A stretch of 64,000 bases of DNA from CATOSD01 sp965203135 (GTDB taxonomy: Bacteria > Chloroflexota > Dehalococcoidia > Lucifugimonadales > CATOSD01), in assembly GCA_965203135.1 (NCBI GenBank), contig CBDBBO010000001.1, forward strand, positions 1,302,001-1,366,000. Direction: 5' to 3'. The notes beneath the pieces are model-generated. The model made no database searches. It was given only the letters and a program-made list of their open reading frames with translations, and was not told the origin of the DNA. Below are positions 41,735-49,200 of this stretch, piece after piece. The position numbers and the translations under genes were made by a program. Positions within the stretch are counted from its first letter, which is position 1. Every line of letters begins with the position of its first letter.

Positions 41735-42129
41735 CAGGAAGCGCTCCCTTCCTTGCCATTGGACTGTTGGGCGGCGGTCAGCGCGGAATCGACGTCCGCG
41801 TGGAGCGAGATTACCCTGTCGAATCCAACCATTTCGAATACCTGGTGTATGTACGGTTTCAGGCTGCAGACGTGAAGGTTGCGCTGTCTCCTGCCCAGTA
41901 CTCTGGAGATGCGCAGGAACGCCCTCAGGCCGGCGCTGCTGATGTAGGTTATGTCCGAGGCCTCTACCACGACGTCCGATTCCGACCTGGATGCGACGCG
42001 CAGGGCTTCCGCCTCGAACCGGTTCGCGCTGAGGACGTTGATGCGACCCCGCGCTCTCAGCAGCAGTGTGGGGCCTCGGGACTCGAGAACGTCGATCTCC
42101 GCCAGATTGAACTCTCTCTTCGATGTCAT
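41734..42129 (-). CDS. STAS-domain protein (anti-sigma factor antagonist type)
   Basis: This 131-residue protein has the STAS fold: FNLAEIDVLESRGPTLLLRARGRINVLSANRFEAEAL, then VVVEASDITYISSAGLRAFLRI with the conserved Ser pair where such proteins are phosphorylated. It may take part in partner switching with an anti-sigma kinase, but no kinase gene is near. It is translationally coupled to the BNR protein, which is unusual for a STAS protein. ATG 42129 fits the family start. Confidence 0.88.
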   Translation of the reverse strand: MTSKREFNLAEIDVLESRGPTLLLRARGRINVLSANRFEAEALRVASRSESDVVVEASDITYISSAGLRAFLRISRVLGRRQRNLHVCSLKPYIHQVFEMVGFDRVISLHADVDSALTAAQQSNGKEGSAS

Positions 42130-42218
42130 TTTTCGTCCCTTTGGTGCAGGTCTATGTGTTCGAGCGCCCGTCTTTGGGAGGCACGGTCCTAGGCGCGTCT
42201 GGCGATGACGTGGCTTCG

Positions 42219-42521
42219 TTACGGGTCCGACTTCAGAAGGGCGGGCCGGATCCTGGTGCTCCAGTAGTCCCGGTCCCCCTCCTGGCGCAGTTCCGCCACC
42301 AGTAGCGCCGTCTCCTCGCCCACGGCCTCGCTCAGCTCGCCTACTGTGCGGTCTCCGGCCAGCGCGGTGATCGCCGCCCGCAGCTTGACCACGTAGTCCG
42401 CGACTTCGAAGGCGGCCTTGTCGGACGCCGAGCGGGCCTGCAGGGCTTCGAGCCTCTCCAGCCACTCAAGGCCTCTTTCGGCCTCTTCGAAGCCGTCATC
42501 CAGCGCGTTTGTCGTACTCAT
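42219..42521 (-). CDS. Small helical protein of unknown function
   Basis: This 100-residue protein is rich in Glu, Ala and Leu and appears fully helical (FEEAERGLEWLERLEALQAR and AVGEETALLVAELRQEGDRDYW). No family recognised. GGAGG precedes ATG 42521. It lies 89 bp upstream of the STAS gene on the same strand and may be its co-transcribed partner, for example a small regulator. Confidence 0.65.
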   Translation of the reverse strand: MSTTNALDDGFEEAERGLEWLERLEALQARSASDKAAFEVADYVVKLRAAITALAGDRTVGELSEAVGEETALLVAELRQEGDRDYWSTRIRPALLKSDP

Positions 42522-42682
42522 TTGGCATCCTCCGCTCTTGTAACCCGCTACGGCGCGGCACACGGAATACCCACGTTTACCGCCGTATACAGCGGCGCGT
42601 GCCGCTGCCGGCTTTCGATTACCATCATAACACGCGCTGCGGGTGTTGAAAGGCTCAGATCGACGTGGTGCGGCCGGCCGAA

Positions 42683-42720
42683 TGACGAAAGGCCCCCGCG
42701 ACGTTTCGCCGCGAGGGCCT
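42683..42720 (-). terminator. Probable terminator of the collagen-like gene
   Basis: AGGCCCCCGCG (42690-42700) pairs with CGCGAGGGCCT (42710-42720) with one mismatch and a 9-base loop. On the minus strand TTTCGTC follows the stem. The T run is short. It lies 36 bp past the stop of the gene at 42756. Confidence 0.5.
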
Positions 42721-42755
42721 CTGTTGGAGCTATTCAGTTGTAGTCGGCTGCGGGC

Positions 42756-43718
42756 CTACCCTTCGTCGGGTGTTCCCTTCATCTCGACCACCAGCGCGCC
42801 TGTGGCCATTGAGCCATTGCCGCCCTCTGCGAGGACAGTGTAGACGCCTACACCGATGGCCATCTCGGGATCAGCACCATCGGCAGGCGCGGCGCCGGCC
42901 AGCGTGCTTTCCACCATGAACGCGCCGGAGTCGTTGGCGGTGCCGCCGACAAGAATCTTGTCCGCGCCGTCCACCAGGCTGATGATCGTGACGGTTACGG
43001 CCTCGCCGGGCATGAACCCCGCGCCGATGGCGGTGATAGTCGTATCGAGACCGCTGGTCTCGCCATTGGGCAGGGTTTCGGCGGTGGCATCGAGGCTGCT
43101 GGCCACCGAGGTCACGGGCGCGTTCGCGCTGGTGATCATCACCGGCGAACTGGCCCTGCTGCCGTCTTCGCCCACGGCGAGAATCGCCCTGGTGCCCGGG
43201 GCGCGATCCAGCGAGCCGCGCTCGCCTCCGCCTCCGCCCCTGATGGAGTCGAAGCTGACAGCGAATGCGCCCGACGCGTTGGCCGTCGGCTGCTCGGCTG
43301 TGCGGCCTCCGACGACGTAGCTGACGATGTTGTCGATGACGAGCGAGAGCGTCACGGGCTCACCGGGGATGAAGCCGGAGCCGGCTATGCTCAGGGGCTC
43401 GTCCACGGACATGACGTCACTGCTGACAGTAATCGCTGCCTCGGGCGACACGCCAGGCGTACCAGGCTCACCTTGGATGCCCTGTGGCCCTTGCGGACCC
43501 TGCGGGCCGGGGTTGCCGGGGTTGCCCGGGTTGCCGGGCAGACCGGGCGCGCCGGGCTCGCCCTGCGGGCCGGCCGCGCCGGGGTTACCGGGATTGCCCG
43601 GGTGGCCGGGCAGACCAGGCTCACCCTGGGGCCCGGTACAAGCTACAATTGCGAGGATGAAAAACAGGGAAAATGTCAGGGCTAAGGCAACACCCTTCGT
43701 TGGATAACGCACTCTCAT
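42756..43718 (-). CDS. Collagen-like lipoprotein with Ig-like domains
   Basis: The protein of about 320 residues has a lipoprotein signal (ILAIVAC, Cys near 27). About 20 Gly-X-Y triplets start GPQGEPGLPGHPGNPG and end GEPGTPG. Two beta domains follow, each built round GSGFIPGEPVTLSLVIDN- or GAGFMPGEAVTVTIIS-type sequence, resembling IPT/Ig-like repeats. The collagen part should form a trimeric stalk on the cell surface, with the Ig-like parts at the tip. ATG 43718 is chosen over an upstream start because the signal peptide begins there. Confidence 0.88.
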   Translation of the reverse strand: MRVRYPTKGVALALTFSLFFILAIVACTGPQGEPGLPGHPGNPGNPGAAGPQGEPGAPGLPGNPGNPGNPGPQGPQGPQGIQGEPGTPGVSPEAAITVSSDVMSVDEPLSIAGSGFIPGEPVTLSLVIDNIVSYVVGGRTAEQPTANASGAFAVSFDSIRGGGGGERGSLDRAPGTRAILAVGEDGSRASSPVMITSANAPVTSVASSLDATAETLPNGETSGLDTTITAIGAGFMPGEAVTVTIISLVDGADKILVGGTANDSGAFMVESTLAGAAPADGADPEMAIGVGVYTVLAEGGNGSMATGALVVEMKGTPDEG

Positions 43719-44048
43719 TGGACCCCCTATGAGATAATGGAACAGGGCCGCGCGGCAATCACGGCGCATTGCTGGATTGGGTGTATTTCAAGCAATGCCG
43801 GCGCCGAGAATCCCGGCGTCTCTCACGGCGGGATAATCATTGCACTTGCACAATACAATGTCAAGCACTTTATATGCCCATTTGCCTTGCCAAAGCAGCG
43901 AAGACTGTTCTTTTGGGCCTCGACCGCCCCGGTTGCGGGCGGGAGAAGCCGCGCCCCAGAGCCGTTTTCGGGCTGTGATATAATTTCGTGGCCGCCTTTC
44001 GGGCGGCGCTTCCGCCTATTCTAACGCTTGCCGCAGGGTGATTTTCTG
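43719..44048. other. Divergent intergenic region
   Basis: About 330 bp between the collagen-like gene and the antiporter. On the plus strand TTGCAC, a 17-bp spacer and TTTATA occur near 43846-43874. On the minus strand TTGACA occurs near 43866-43861. These are candidate promoter parts for the two genes; assignments are tentative. No ORF with coding signs. Confidence 0.35.
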
Positions 44049-45344
44049 TTGGATGCCGATGCCCACTCCGTCGCGATGTTCGTCGCCCAGCTGGCGATTA
44101 TCCTTGTGGCCGCCAAGCTGGGCGGGGAAGTGGCGGAGCGGTTCCTGCGCATACCCGCGGTAATCGGCGAGCTGAGTGTGGGCATCCTGATAGGCCCGTT
44201 CGCCCTGGGCGGCATAGACCTGCCCCTTGTCGGTCCCCTCTTCTACTACGCGTCGGGCGACGCCGGCCACCAACTCGCGGTCCCGATTTCCGAAGTGCTG
44301 CAATCGACCGCCGAGGTGGGGGCGATAGTGCTGCTGTTCATGGCGGGGCTGGAAACGGACCTGAGGCAGTTTCTACGCTACTCCGGTCCGGCTTCGCTGG
44401 TGGCGCTCGGAGGCGTGGTGCTGCCGTTCACGCTGGGGGCGGGCGCGACGGTGCTGTTCGGCTACGCGGACGGGTTCGGCGACATAAGCGCGCTGTTCAT
44501 GGGCGCCGTGTGCACCGCGACCTCCATTGGCATCACGGTGCGGGTGCTGGGCGACCTGCGGCGGCTGGACACGCCGGAGGGGGTGACGACGCTCGCGGCG
44601 GCCGTGCTGGACGACGTGCTGGGCATCATCGTGCTGACCATAGTGGTGGGCATCGGCGCGAGCGGCGAGCTTTCGCCGCAGTCCATCAGCCTGGTGGCGG
44701 TGCGCACGCTGGGGTTCTGGGTAGTGCTGACGGTGGCCGGCGTGCTGCTTTCGAGGCACATATCGAGACTGATAAGCCGCTTCAACGTGAGCGGGGCCGC
44801 GGTGGCGCTCGCGCTGGCGCTCGCGTTCGGCGCGGCGGTGCTGGCGGAGGTGGCGGGGCTGGCGATGATCATCGGCGCGTTTTCGATAGGACTGGCTCTG
44901 TCCGGCACCGACCTGGCGCAACGGCTGGAGACGCCGCTGAACGGGGTGTACGCCTTCCTGGTGCCCATATTCTTCGTGGTGACGGGGATGATGGTGGACG
45001 TGAACGAGCTGGGCGGCGTTTGGCGGTTCGGGATCGTGCTGACGGTCCTGGCGACGGTGGGCAAGGTGTTCGGCAGCGGGCTGCCGGCGCTCGCGGTGGA
45101 CTTCAACCACCGGGGCGCTACGAGAATCGGATTCGGCATGTTGCCGCGCGGAGAGGTGGCGCTGATCATGGCCAGCATCGGGATCACCGAGGGGCTGATA
45201 AACAACTCGCTGTTCGGCGTGACGATCATGATGACGCTGGTGACGACCATCGTCGCGCCGATCGTGCTGTCCCAGCTTTTCAAGAACGAGAGGCCCGGCA
45301 CACGCTCCGCGGAGATGTCCGCCGAGGCCGCCGCCAGAGAGTGA
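44049..45344 (+). CDS. Kef-type cation/proton antiporter (CPA2)
   Basis: The protein of about 431 residues has roughly 12 membrane segments and the CPA2 (Na/H exchanger) pattern. Markers are IPAVIGELSVGILIGPFALG, VGAIVLLFMAGLETDL, the TATSIGITVRVL segment, AAAVLDDVLGIIVLTIVV with the paired Asp, and RGEVALIMASIG. It has no cytosolic TrkA-N domain, unlike full-length KefB/C. It exchanges Na or K for protons at the cell membrane. The start is uncertain: TTG 44049 has GGGTGA upstream; TTG 44028 and ATG 44076 are possible. The next gene begins four bases after its stop. Confidence 0.9.
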   Translation: MDADAHSVAMFVAQLAIILVAAKLGGEVAERFLRIPAVIGELSVGILIGPFALGGIDLPLVGPLFYYASGDAGHQLAVPISEVLQSTAEVGAIVLLFMAGLETDLRQFLRYSGPASLVALGGVVLPFTLGAGATVLFGYADGFGDISALFMGAVCTATSIGITVRVLGDLRRLDTPEGVTTLAAAVLDDVLGIIVLTIVVGIGASGELSPQSISLVAVRTLGFWVVLTVAGVLLSRHISRLISRFNVSGAAVALALALAFGAAVLAEVAGLAMIIGAFSIGLALSGTDLAQRLETPLNGVYAFLVPIFFVVTGMMVDVNELGGVWRFGIVLTVLATVGKVFGSGLPALAVDFNHRGATRIGFGMLPRGEVALIMASIGITEGLINNSLFGVTIMMTLVTTIVAPIVLSQLFKNERPGTRSAEMSAEAAARE

Positions 45345-45348
45345 GCAG

Positions 45349-45741
45349 ATGGCAAACACGTTCGAAGCAACCATTCCCAATCACTTTGTAACCATCTTCG
45401 AGCGCGGATTCTGCGACTACATGATGCGGCTGGGGTACGACCGGATGTCGCTGGGCGGCCGGCTGGGTCTGCGGTCTATGCACGAGTTCCGTAAAGACGA
45501 CCACCTTCTCAGTTTCTCGCAGTTGCCGCAGGGGCAGGGCTACACCTCGGTGAGGCTGCACTCCGAGACGCTGCCCGTGGACGCGCTGACGATGGACGCG
45601 CTGACGGGCGGAATGGCGGACTTTCTGGAGATTTTCGTCCGCGAGCTCGAGGAGGGGCCGGCCCGGGATGTATCATGGCTGCTGATAGCCGCGCTCAGGA
45701 ACGCCTTCGACCCGACGGGGCCCCGCCCGACGGAACAGTAG
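45349..45741 (+). CDS. Hypothetical protein downstream of the antiporter
   Basis: This 130-residue soluble protein has no family I recognise. It begins MANTFEATIPNHFVTIFERG and has a mixed alpha/beta look with an acidic helix (GGMADFLEIFVRELEEG). It starts four bases after the antiporter stop, so the two form an operon and it may regulate or assist the transporter. The coding region ends just before a C-rich hairpin. Confidence 0.65.
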   Translation: MANTFEATIPNHFVTIFERGFCDYMMRLGYDRMSLGGRLGLRSMHEFRKDDHLLSFSQLPQGQGYTSVRLHSETLPVDALTMDALTGGMADFLEIFVRELEEGPARDVSWLLIAALRNAFDPTGPRPTEQ

Positions 45742-45753
45742 CGTCGCCAGTCC

Positions 45754-45790
45754 CGTCCCCCTCGACGGGGGAAGGTCAGGATGGGGGTGA
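45754..45790. repeat. C-rich hairpin repeat, copy 7 (reverse orientation)
   Basis: Read on the minus strand: lead TCACCCCCATCCTGA, CCTTCCCCC, loop GTCGA, GGGGG. It lies 13 bp past the stop of the gene at 45349, where it may slow transcription. Confidence 0.75.
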
Positions 45791-45823
45791 CGCCTTTGTC
45801 CCTTCCCGACGCCGGGGGTCCGC

Positions 45824-45852
45824 TTGTTGGCCGGGTGAGCGCCTGCTATAGT
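45824..45852 (+). promoter_or_regulatory. Promoter of the tRNA-Arg gene
   Basis: TTGTTG (45824-45829), a 17-bp spacer and TATAGT (45847-45852). The mature tRNA begins 12 bp further on, which fits a short 5' leader. Confidence 0.6.
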
Positions 45853-45863
45853 TGAGTGGATAC

Positions 45864-45938
45864 GCCCCCGTAGCTCAGAGGATAGAGCGCTAGCCTCCGG
45901 AGCTAGGCGCGTGGGTTCGAGTCCCGCCGGGGGTACCA
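45864..45938 (+). tRNA. tRNA-Arg (anticodon CCG)
   Basis: The cloverleaf folds fully. The acceptor stem GCCCCCG pairs with CGGGGGT (one G-T pair), and the D arm is GCTC..GAGC. The anticodon stem CTAGC/GCTAG encloses the loop CTCCGGA with anticodon CCG. The T arm is GTGGG-TTCGAGT-CCCGC, and CCA is encoded in the DNA (45936-45938). It reads the Arg codon CGG. Confidence 0.97.
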
Positions 45939-46033
45939 GCCTGCACCGATTGCCACCCACTCCGTTCGGTCACGTTCGTCGCTGAACACTGCCTGTGTCC
46001 CGTTCGCGGGGTTGGCCGCCAAGCCCCAAACGT

Positions 46034-46070
46034 AAAAAGAAGCCCCCCACACTCACAGGTGTGAGGGGCT
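46034..46070 (-). terminator. Rho-independent terminator of the second collagen-like gene
   Basis: On the minus strand AGCCCCTCACAC, a 6-base loop and GTGTGGGGGGCT form a 12-bp stem with one mismatch, followed by TTCTTTTTAC. It lies 48 bp past the stop at 46118. Confidence 0.85.
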
Positions 46071-46117
46071 CCTCCGGGAACCTCAATCGGATAATCCGGG
46101 GTTGTCTCTGCTGTCTG

Positions 46118-47113
46118 CTAGTTAACCTGAGCGCAAACGGCGTAGACAGTGAACGTCCATTCCGCACTGGTCGGGCTGATCTCCACGGCGCTTGCGGTCC
46201 ATGCCCTGGGAACCTCTCCCTGCAGCGCGTCCGGGCGTGTTTCCACTATGGCTATGCTCGCCTGAGTGGGAGTGACGCCGCTCACGTACGCTCCACCACC
46301 GATGGCGAACAGGTCATCGCGCACGCACTCCGCGGTTACATGCTTGTCATCGCTGTCGGTCACGGCGTTTGTCCTGACTTGAAGGTCGGATATTCCCGGT
46401 ACGCCCTGTACACCCTGGGGTCCGTGAGGTCCTTGGATTCCCTCAGGCCCCGCGACTCCGCGCAGTCCTGCCGCCCCTTGTGGTCCGGTGGCCCCTGCCG
46501 GTCCCTGGGCGCCTGGCGGTCCTTGCGGTCCGGCCTCTCCTTGATCACCCTGAGGCCCCTGCGGCCCTGGCGGTCCCTCCGCTCCGGCGGCCCCTGGCGG
46601 TCCCTGGATGCCCTGTGGTCCTTGCGCGCCTGTGTCGCCCTTTTGGCCGCGTGCTCCTATAAGCCCCTGGGGTCCCGTTGGCCCCTGCTCTCCCTGCGGT
46701 CCCGGCGGCCCTCCGGGGGCGCCGTCCTCTCCTGGCACTCCTGGCGGTCCGGGCGGTCCCTGTTCTCCCTGTGATCCGGGCGGTCCCTGTTCTCCCTGCG
46801 GTCCCTGCGGGCCTGGTTCGCCTCGGGCTCCCTGTGGTCCTCCGGCCGGCCCCTGCGGCCCTGCCGGCCCCGTCGCCCCCGTCGGCCCCTCGGGCCCTGC
46901 CGGCCCTGGGTTGCCCTGAGGCCCCGCCGGCCCTGGGTTGCCCTGAGGCCCCGCTGGCCCCGCCGGCCCCAGCGGCCCGGCCGGGCCTTGGTCTCCGGCA
47001 CAAGCGGAAACCGTAAGCGCCATGGCGGCCACAAGAGCCATGGCTCCAAGGTACTTCCAAACAGCCGAAATCGGCTTCCTGTCGTTTCTTGACCGCCTAG
47101 ATAGGGGTTTCAC
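46118..47113 (-). CDS. Collagen-like lipoprotein
   Basis: The protein of about 331 residues has a basic N-terminus, a membrane segment and lipobox TVSAC. A long Gly-X-Y region of some 65 triplets, rich in GPQ, GPP and GPA, follows; it is broken at a GPAGGPQG and at a GAPGGPPG step. A C-terminal globular domain of about 90 residues with four Cys begins ISDLQVRTNAVTDSDDKHV. The collagen part should form a triple-helical stalk anchored to the membrane. GTG 47113 is chosen because GGAGGT lies six bases upstream; the open frame reaches TTG 47140. It has its own promoter and terminator. Proline hydroxylation is not expected in bacteria. Confidence 0.9.
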   Translation of the reverse strand: MKPLSRRSRNDRKPISAVWKYLGAMALVAAMALTVSACAGDQGPAGPLGPAGPAGPQGNPGPAGPQGNPGPAGPEGPTGATGPAGPQGPAGGPQGARGEPGPQGPQGEQGPPGSQGEQGPPGPPGVPGEDGAPGGPPGPQGEQGPTGPQGLIGARGQKGDTGAQGPQGIQGPPGAAGAEGPPGPQGPQGDQGEAGPQGPPGAQGPAGATGPQGAAGLRGVAGPEGIQGPHGPQGVQGVPGISDLQVRTNAVTDSDDKHVTAECVRDDLFAIGGGAYVSGVTPTQASIAIVETRPDALQGEVPRAWTASAVEISPTSAEWTFTVYAVCAQVN

Positions 47114-47139
47114 AAATGCACCTCCAAGTTTCTCGCTCA

Positions 47140-47168
47140 AAGATATAATCGTCGGATTGTATTGTCAA
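47140..47168 (-). promoter_or_regulatory. Promoter of the second collagen-like gene
   Basis: On the minus strand TTGACA (47168-47163), a 17-bp spacer and TATCTT (47145-47140). It lies 27 bp before the GTG start, so transcription would begin about 20 bases upstream of the coding region and include the GGAGGT site. Confidence 0.6.
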
Positions 47169-47310
47169 GACTTGTTTCAAGCAAAAAATGGTTCTTGTCT
47201 TTGCCACATCTCGGATATTGCCCCCTTAGCTTAGATACTGCCTCGATGTTCGCCAACAGGCGTCGAGGCCGGGGAGGGCGCGAGGCGCGATGGCGTCGAA
47301 TCTAGCCTCC

Positions 47311-48300
47311 CTACGTCAGGTGGGGCAGAACCTCCTCGACGCACCTCCTGAACTGGGTCTGTTGGTCCCAGCTTGGGAAACGCAGCAGTATGTCCGTGGC
47401 GCCCGCGTCGATAAAGCCCTGGAGCTGTTCGACACACTGCTCGGGAGGACCGCAGGCTACCCAACCCTCCACGGCTTCCCTGGAGTAGGTCTGGGGCGCG
47501 TAGTAGCCATCCAGGTATCTCTTCGATTCCTCGATTGCGGCGTCGCGGTCCTCGTTGATGTTGATGTTGTAGTAGAGTGCGCACGGCAGGTCGTCGAAGC
47601 TCCTGTCGTAGTCGGCCGCGTACTCCAGTATCCGACCTCGAAGCTCCGCGAAGTCGGCCGGGGGCCATGCGGTCGTCATCCAGCCGTCTCCGAGCTTGGC
47701 GACCCTTCGCAGGTTGCGCTCCGTTACGCGGGACTCCCCGGTTCTGATTCTCGGGGTGCCTATCACCCAGATGGGCGGCGGCTCCTGCACCGGCTTGGGC
47801 TGCACGAACGCCTCCTCCAGCTCGTAGAATCTCCCCTCGAACGTAACGCTCTCCTCGGCCCAGAGCCTGCGCAGGATAGTTATGCCCTCTTCCAGCCTCG
47901 GGCCCCGCTCCCTGTTCGCGATTCCCATGTTTTGCAGCTCGATTCGGGCGAGGTTCTGGGACTCCGGAACGCCCATACAGGCGGCCATTATCATGCGGCC
48001 GTCGGAGAGTTGGTCCAGGCTGGCCCACTGGTAGGCCAGCACGACCGGATGCCGGGACGGGAAACTCGCCATACAGGCGGGCCCGATCTTCACCGACTTG
48101 GTCCGAGCGGCAATTCCGGCCATCAGCACTATCGATTCCATCCTGGGCTTGGCCATGATCTGGTCGCCCACCCAGACGTGAGCGAAGGCGCCCGAGGAAT
48201 CGGCGGCCTCCGCCATTTCGAGGAGTTCGGCCGGAGTCGTCAGCCCCAGCAACACTCCCCTGTTCGACAGCGTTAGGCCAAATCTCGCTGAGTTCGCCAT
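47311..48300 (-). CDS. LLM-class flavin/F420-dependent oxidoreductase
   Basis: This 329-residue TIM-barrel protein belongs to the bacterial luciferase-like family, probably the F420-dependent branch. It begins ARFGLTLSNRGVLLGLTTPAELLEMAEAADSSG, then FAHVWVGDQI, AARTKSVKIGPACM and the RHPVVLAYQWASLDQLSDGR segment. Later come GPRLEEGITILRRLW and PPPIWVIGTPRI. It likely oxidises or reduces a small carbonyl or alcohol compound. With the two DUF385 genes it suggests an F420-using organism. It diverges from the HigBA pair. Substrate unknown. Confidence 0.9.
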   Translation of the reverse strand: MANSARFGLTLSNRGVLLGLTTPAELLEMAEAADSSGAFAHVWVGDQIMAKPRMESIVLMAGIAARTKSVKIGPACMASFPSRHPVVLAYQWASLDQLSDGRMIMAACMGVPESQNLARIELQNMGIANRERGPRLEEGITILRRLWAEESVTFEGRFYELEEAFVQPKPVQEPPPIWVIGTPRIRTGESRVTERNLRRVAKLGDGWMTTAWPPADFAELRGRILEYAADYDRSFDDLPCALYYNININEDRDAAIEESKRYLDGYYAPQTYSREAVEGWVACGPPEQCVEQLQGFIDAGATDILLRFPSWDQQTQFRRCVEEVLPHLT

Positions 48301-48456
48301 GTCGTATCCTCCTGGGTCCCGGTTCCGGTTTCTGAACGAGTCCGCCTTCGCGGATACTCTCGAACAACAACCTCTCGACGTGTTGAGGCAGCCGTCGCCG
48401 GCCGCCGACTGTCCATGCTACAGTCGCCACACGAATCGGTCAATCGAGCCGTCCAA

Positions 48457-48485
48457 TTGATAGCTGTACCGGTACACGGTATAAT
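48457..48485 (+). promoter_or_regulatory. higBA promoter with internal palindromic operator
   Basis: TTGATA (48457-48462), a 17-bp spacer and TATAAT (48480-48485). The spacer holds the perfect palindrome TGTACCGGTACA (48465-48476), a likely HigA binding site. The higB ATG is seven bases after the -10, so the mRNA is probably leaderless. Confidence 0.8.
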
Positions 48486-48491
48486 CAGACC

Positions 48492-48770
48492 ATGATCCGT
48501 TCGTTTCGCCATCGAGGATTGAGGCGGCTCTATGAGCGGGACGACCCCGGCAGGATAGCCGCCGACCAACTGGACCGAATCACTCTCGCCCTGGCTGACC
48601 TGGATGCCGCCGGCAAGCCAAGCGATCTCGACCTGCCGGGATACAGACTGCATCCACTCAGAGGGGACCGAAGAGGGTTGTGGAGCATTTCGATTACTGG
48701 CAACTGGCGGATCACTTTCAGGTTTGAAGCTGGCGACGTGTACGACGTAGATCTCGTCGATTACCACTGA
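48492..48770 (+). CDS. higB: HigB-type toxin (RelE superfamily)
   Basis: This 92-residue protein has the HigB pattern: MIRSFRHRGLRRLYERDD, then ALADLDAAGKPSDLDLPGYRLHPLRGDRRGLWSISITGNWRITFRF and the end DVYDVDLVDYH. It is a ribosome-dependent mRNA endonuclease of normal length. The toxin gene precedes the antitoxin, the usual higBA order. No ribosome site is needed if the transcript is leaderless, as the promoter position suggests. Confidence 0.95.
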   Translation: MIRSFRHRGLRRLYERDDPGRIAADQLDRITLALADLDAAGKPSDLDLPGYRLHPLRGDRRGLWSISITGNWRITFRFEAGDVYDVDLVDYH

Positions 48771-48784
48771 TTAGGAGAGAGATC

Positions 48785-49081
48785 ATGCCTATGAAGAATC
48801 CACCCCATCCAGGCGTCAGCGTCAGGGAGAACTGTCTGGACCCTCTCGGGCTGAGCGTTACCGAGGCAGCGGAGGTTCTGGGAGTTGCCCGTCATACCCT
48901 TTCGCGGGTATTGAACGGCCACGCGGCGATCTCGCCCGACATGGCCATCCGCCTGGAGAAGGCCGGATGGTCCAGCGCGGACTTCTGGTTGAGCCGTCAG
49001 ACCGCTTACGACCTGGCTCAAGCGCGCAAGGGTCAAGACAGAATACGGGTCGAGCGCTACAAGCCGCAGCCCACGGCGTAG
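48785..49081 (+). CDS. higA: HigA-type antitoxin
   Basis: This 98-residue XRE-family protein has the HigA layout: PPHPGVSVRENCLDPLGLSVTEAAEVLGVARHTLSRVLNGHAAISPDMAIRLEKAGWSSADFWLSRQTAYDLAQA. It binds HigB and represses the shared promoter, presumably at the palindrome 48465-48476. It starts 14 bases after higB with GGAGAGA upstream. Confidence 0.95.
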   Translation: MPMKNPPHPGVSVRENCLDPLGLSVTEAAEVLGVARHTLSRVLNGHAAISPDMAIRLEKAGWSSADFWLSRQTAYDLAQARKGQDRIRVERYKPQPTA

Positions 49082-49200
49082 GGCGCCCACGAAGGATAAG
49101 ACGTTCACGGCCGGCCGGGCTGGTCTTCACCCTGCTCATCCTGGTGGTGGTGTGCCGGGGCGTCGTGTAGTCACTCACGCCCGCCGGACAGCCCCGAAAC

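Noticed and set aside
46480..47016. Repetitive frames on the plus strand opposite the collagen-like gene
   Set aside because: Pro/Gly-rich frames appear in several phases because the Gly-X-Y DNA is repetitive; only the minus-strand frame has signal peptide, promoter and terminator.
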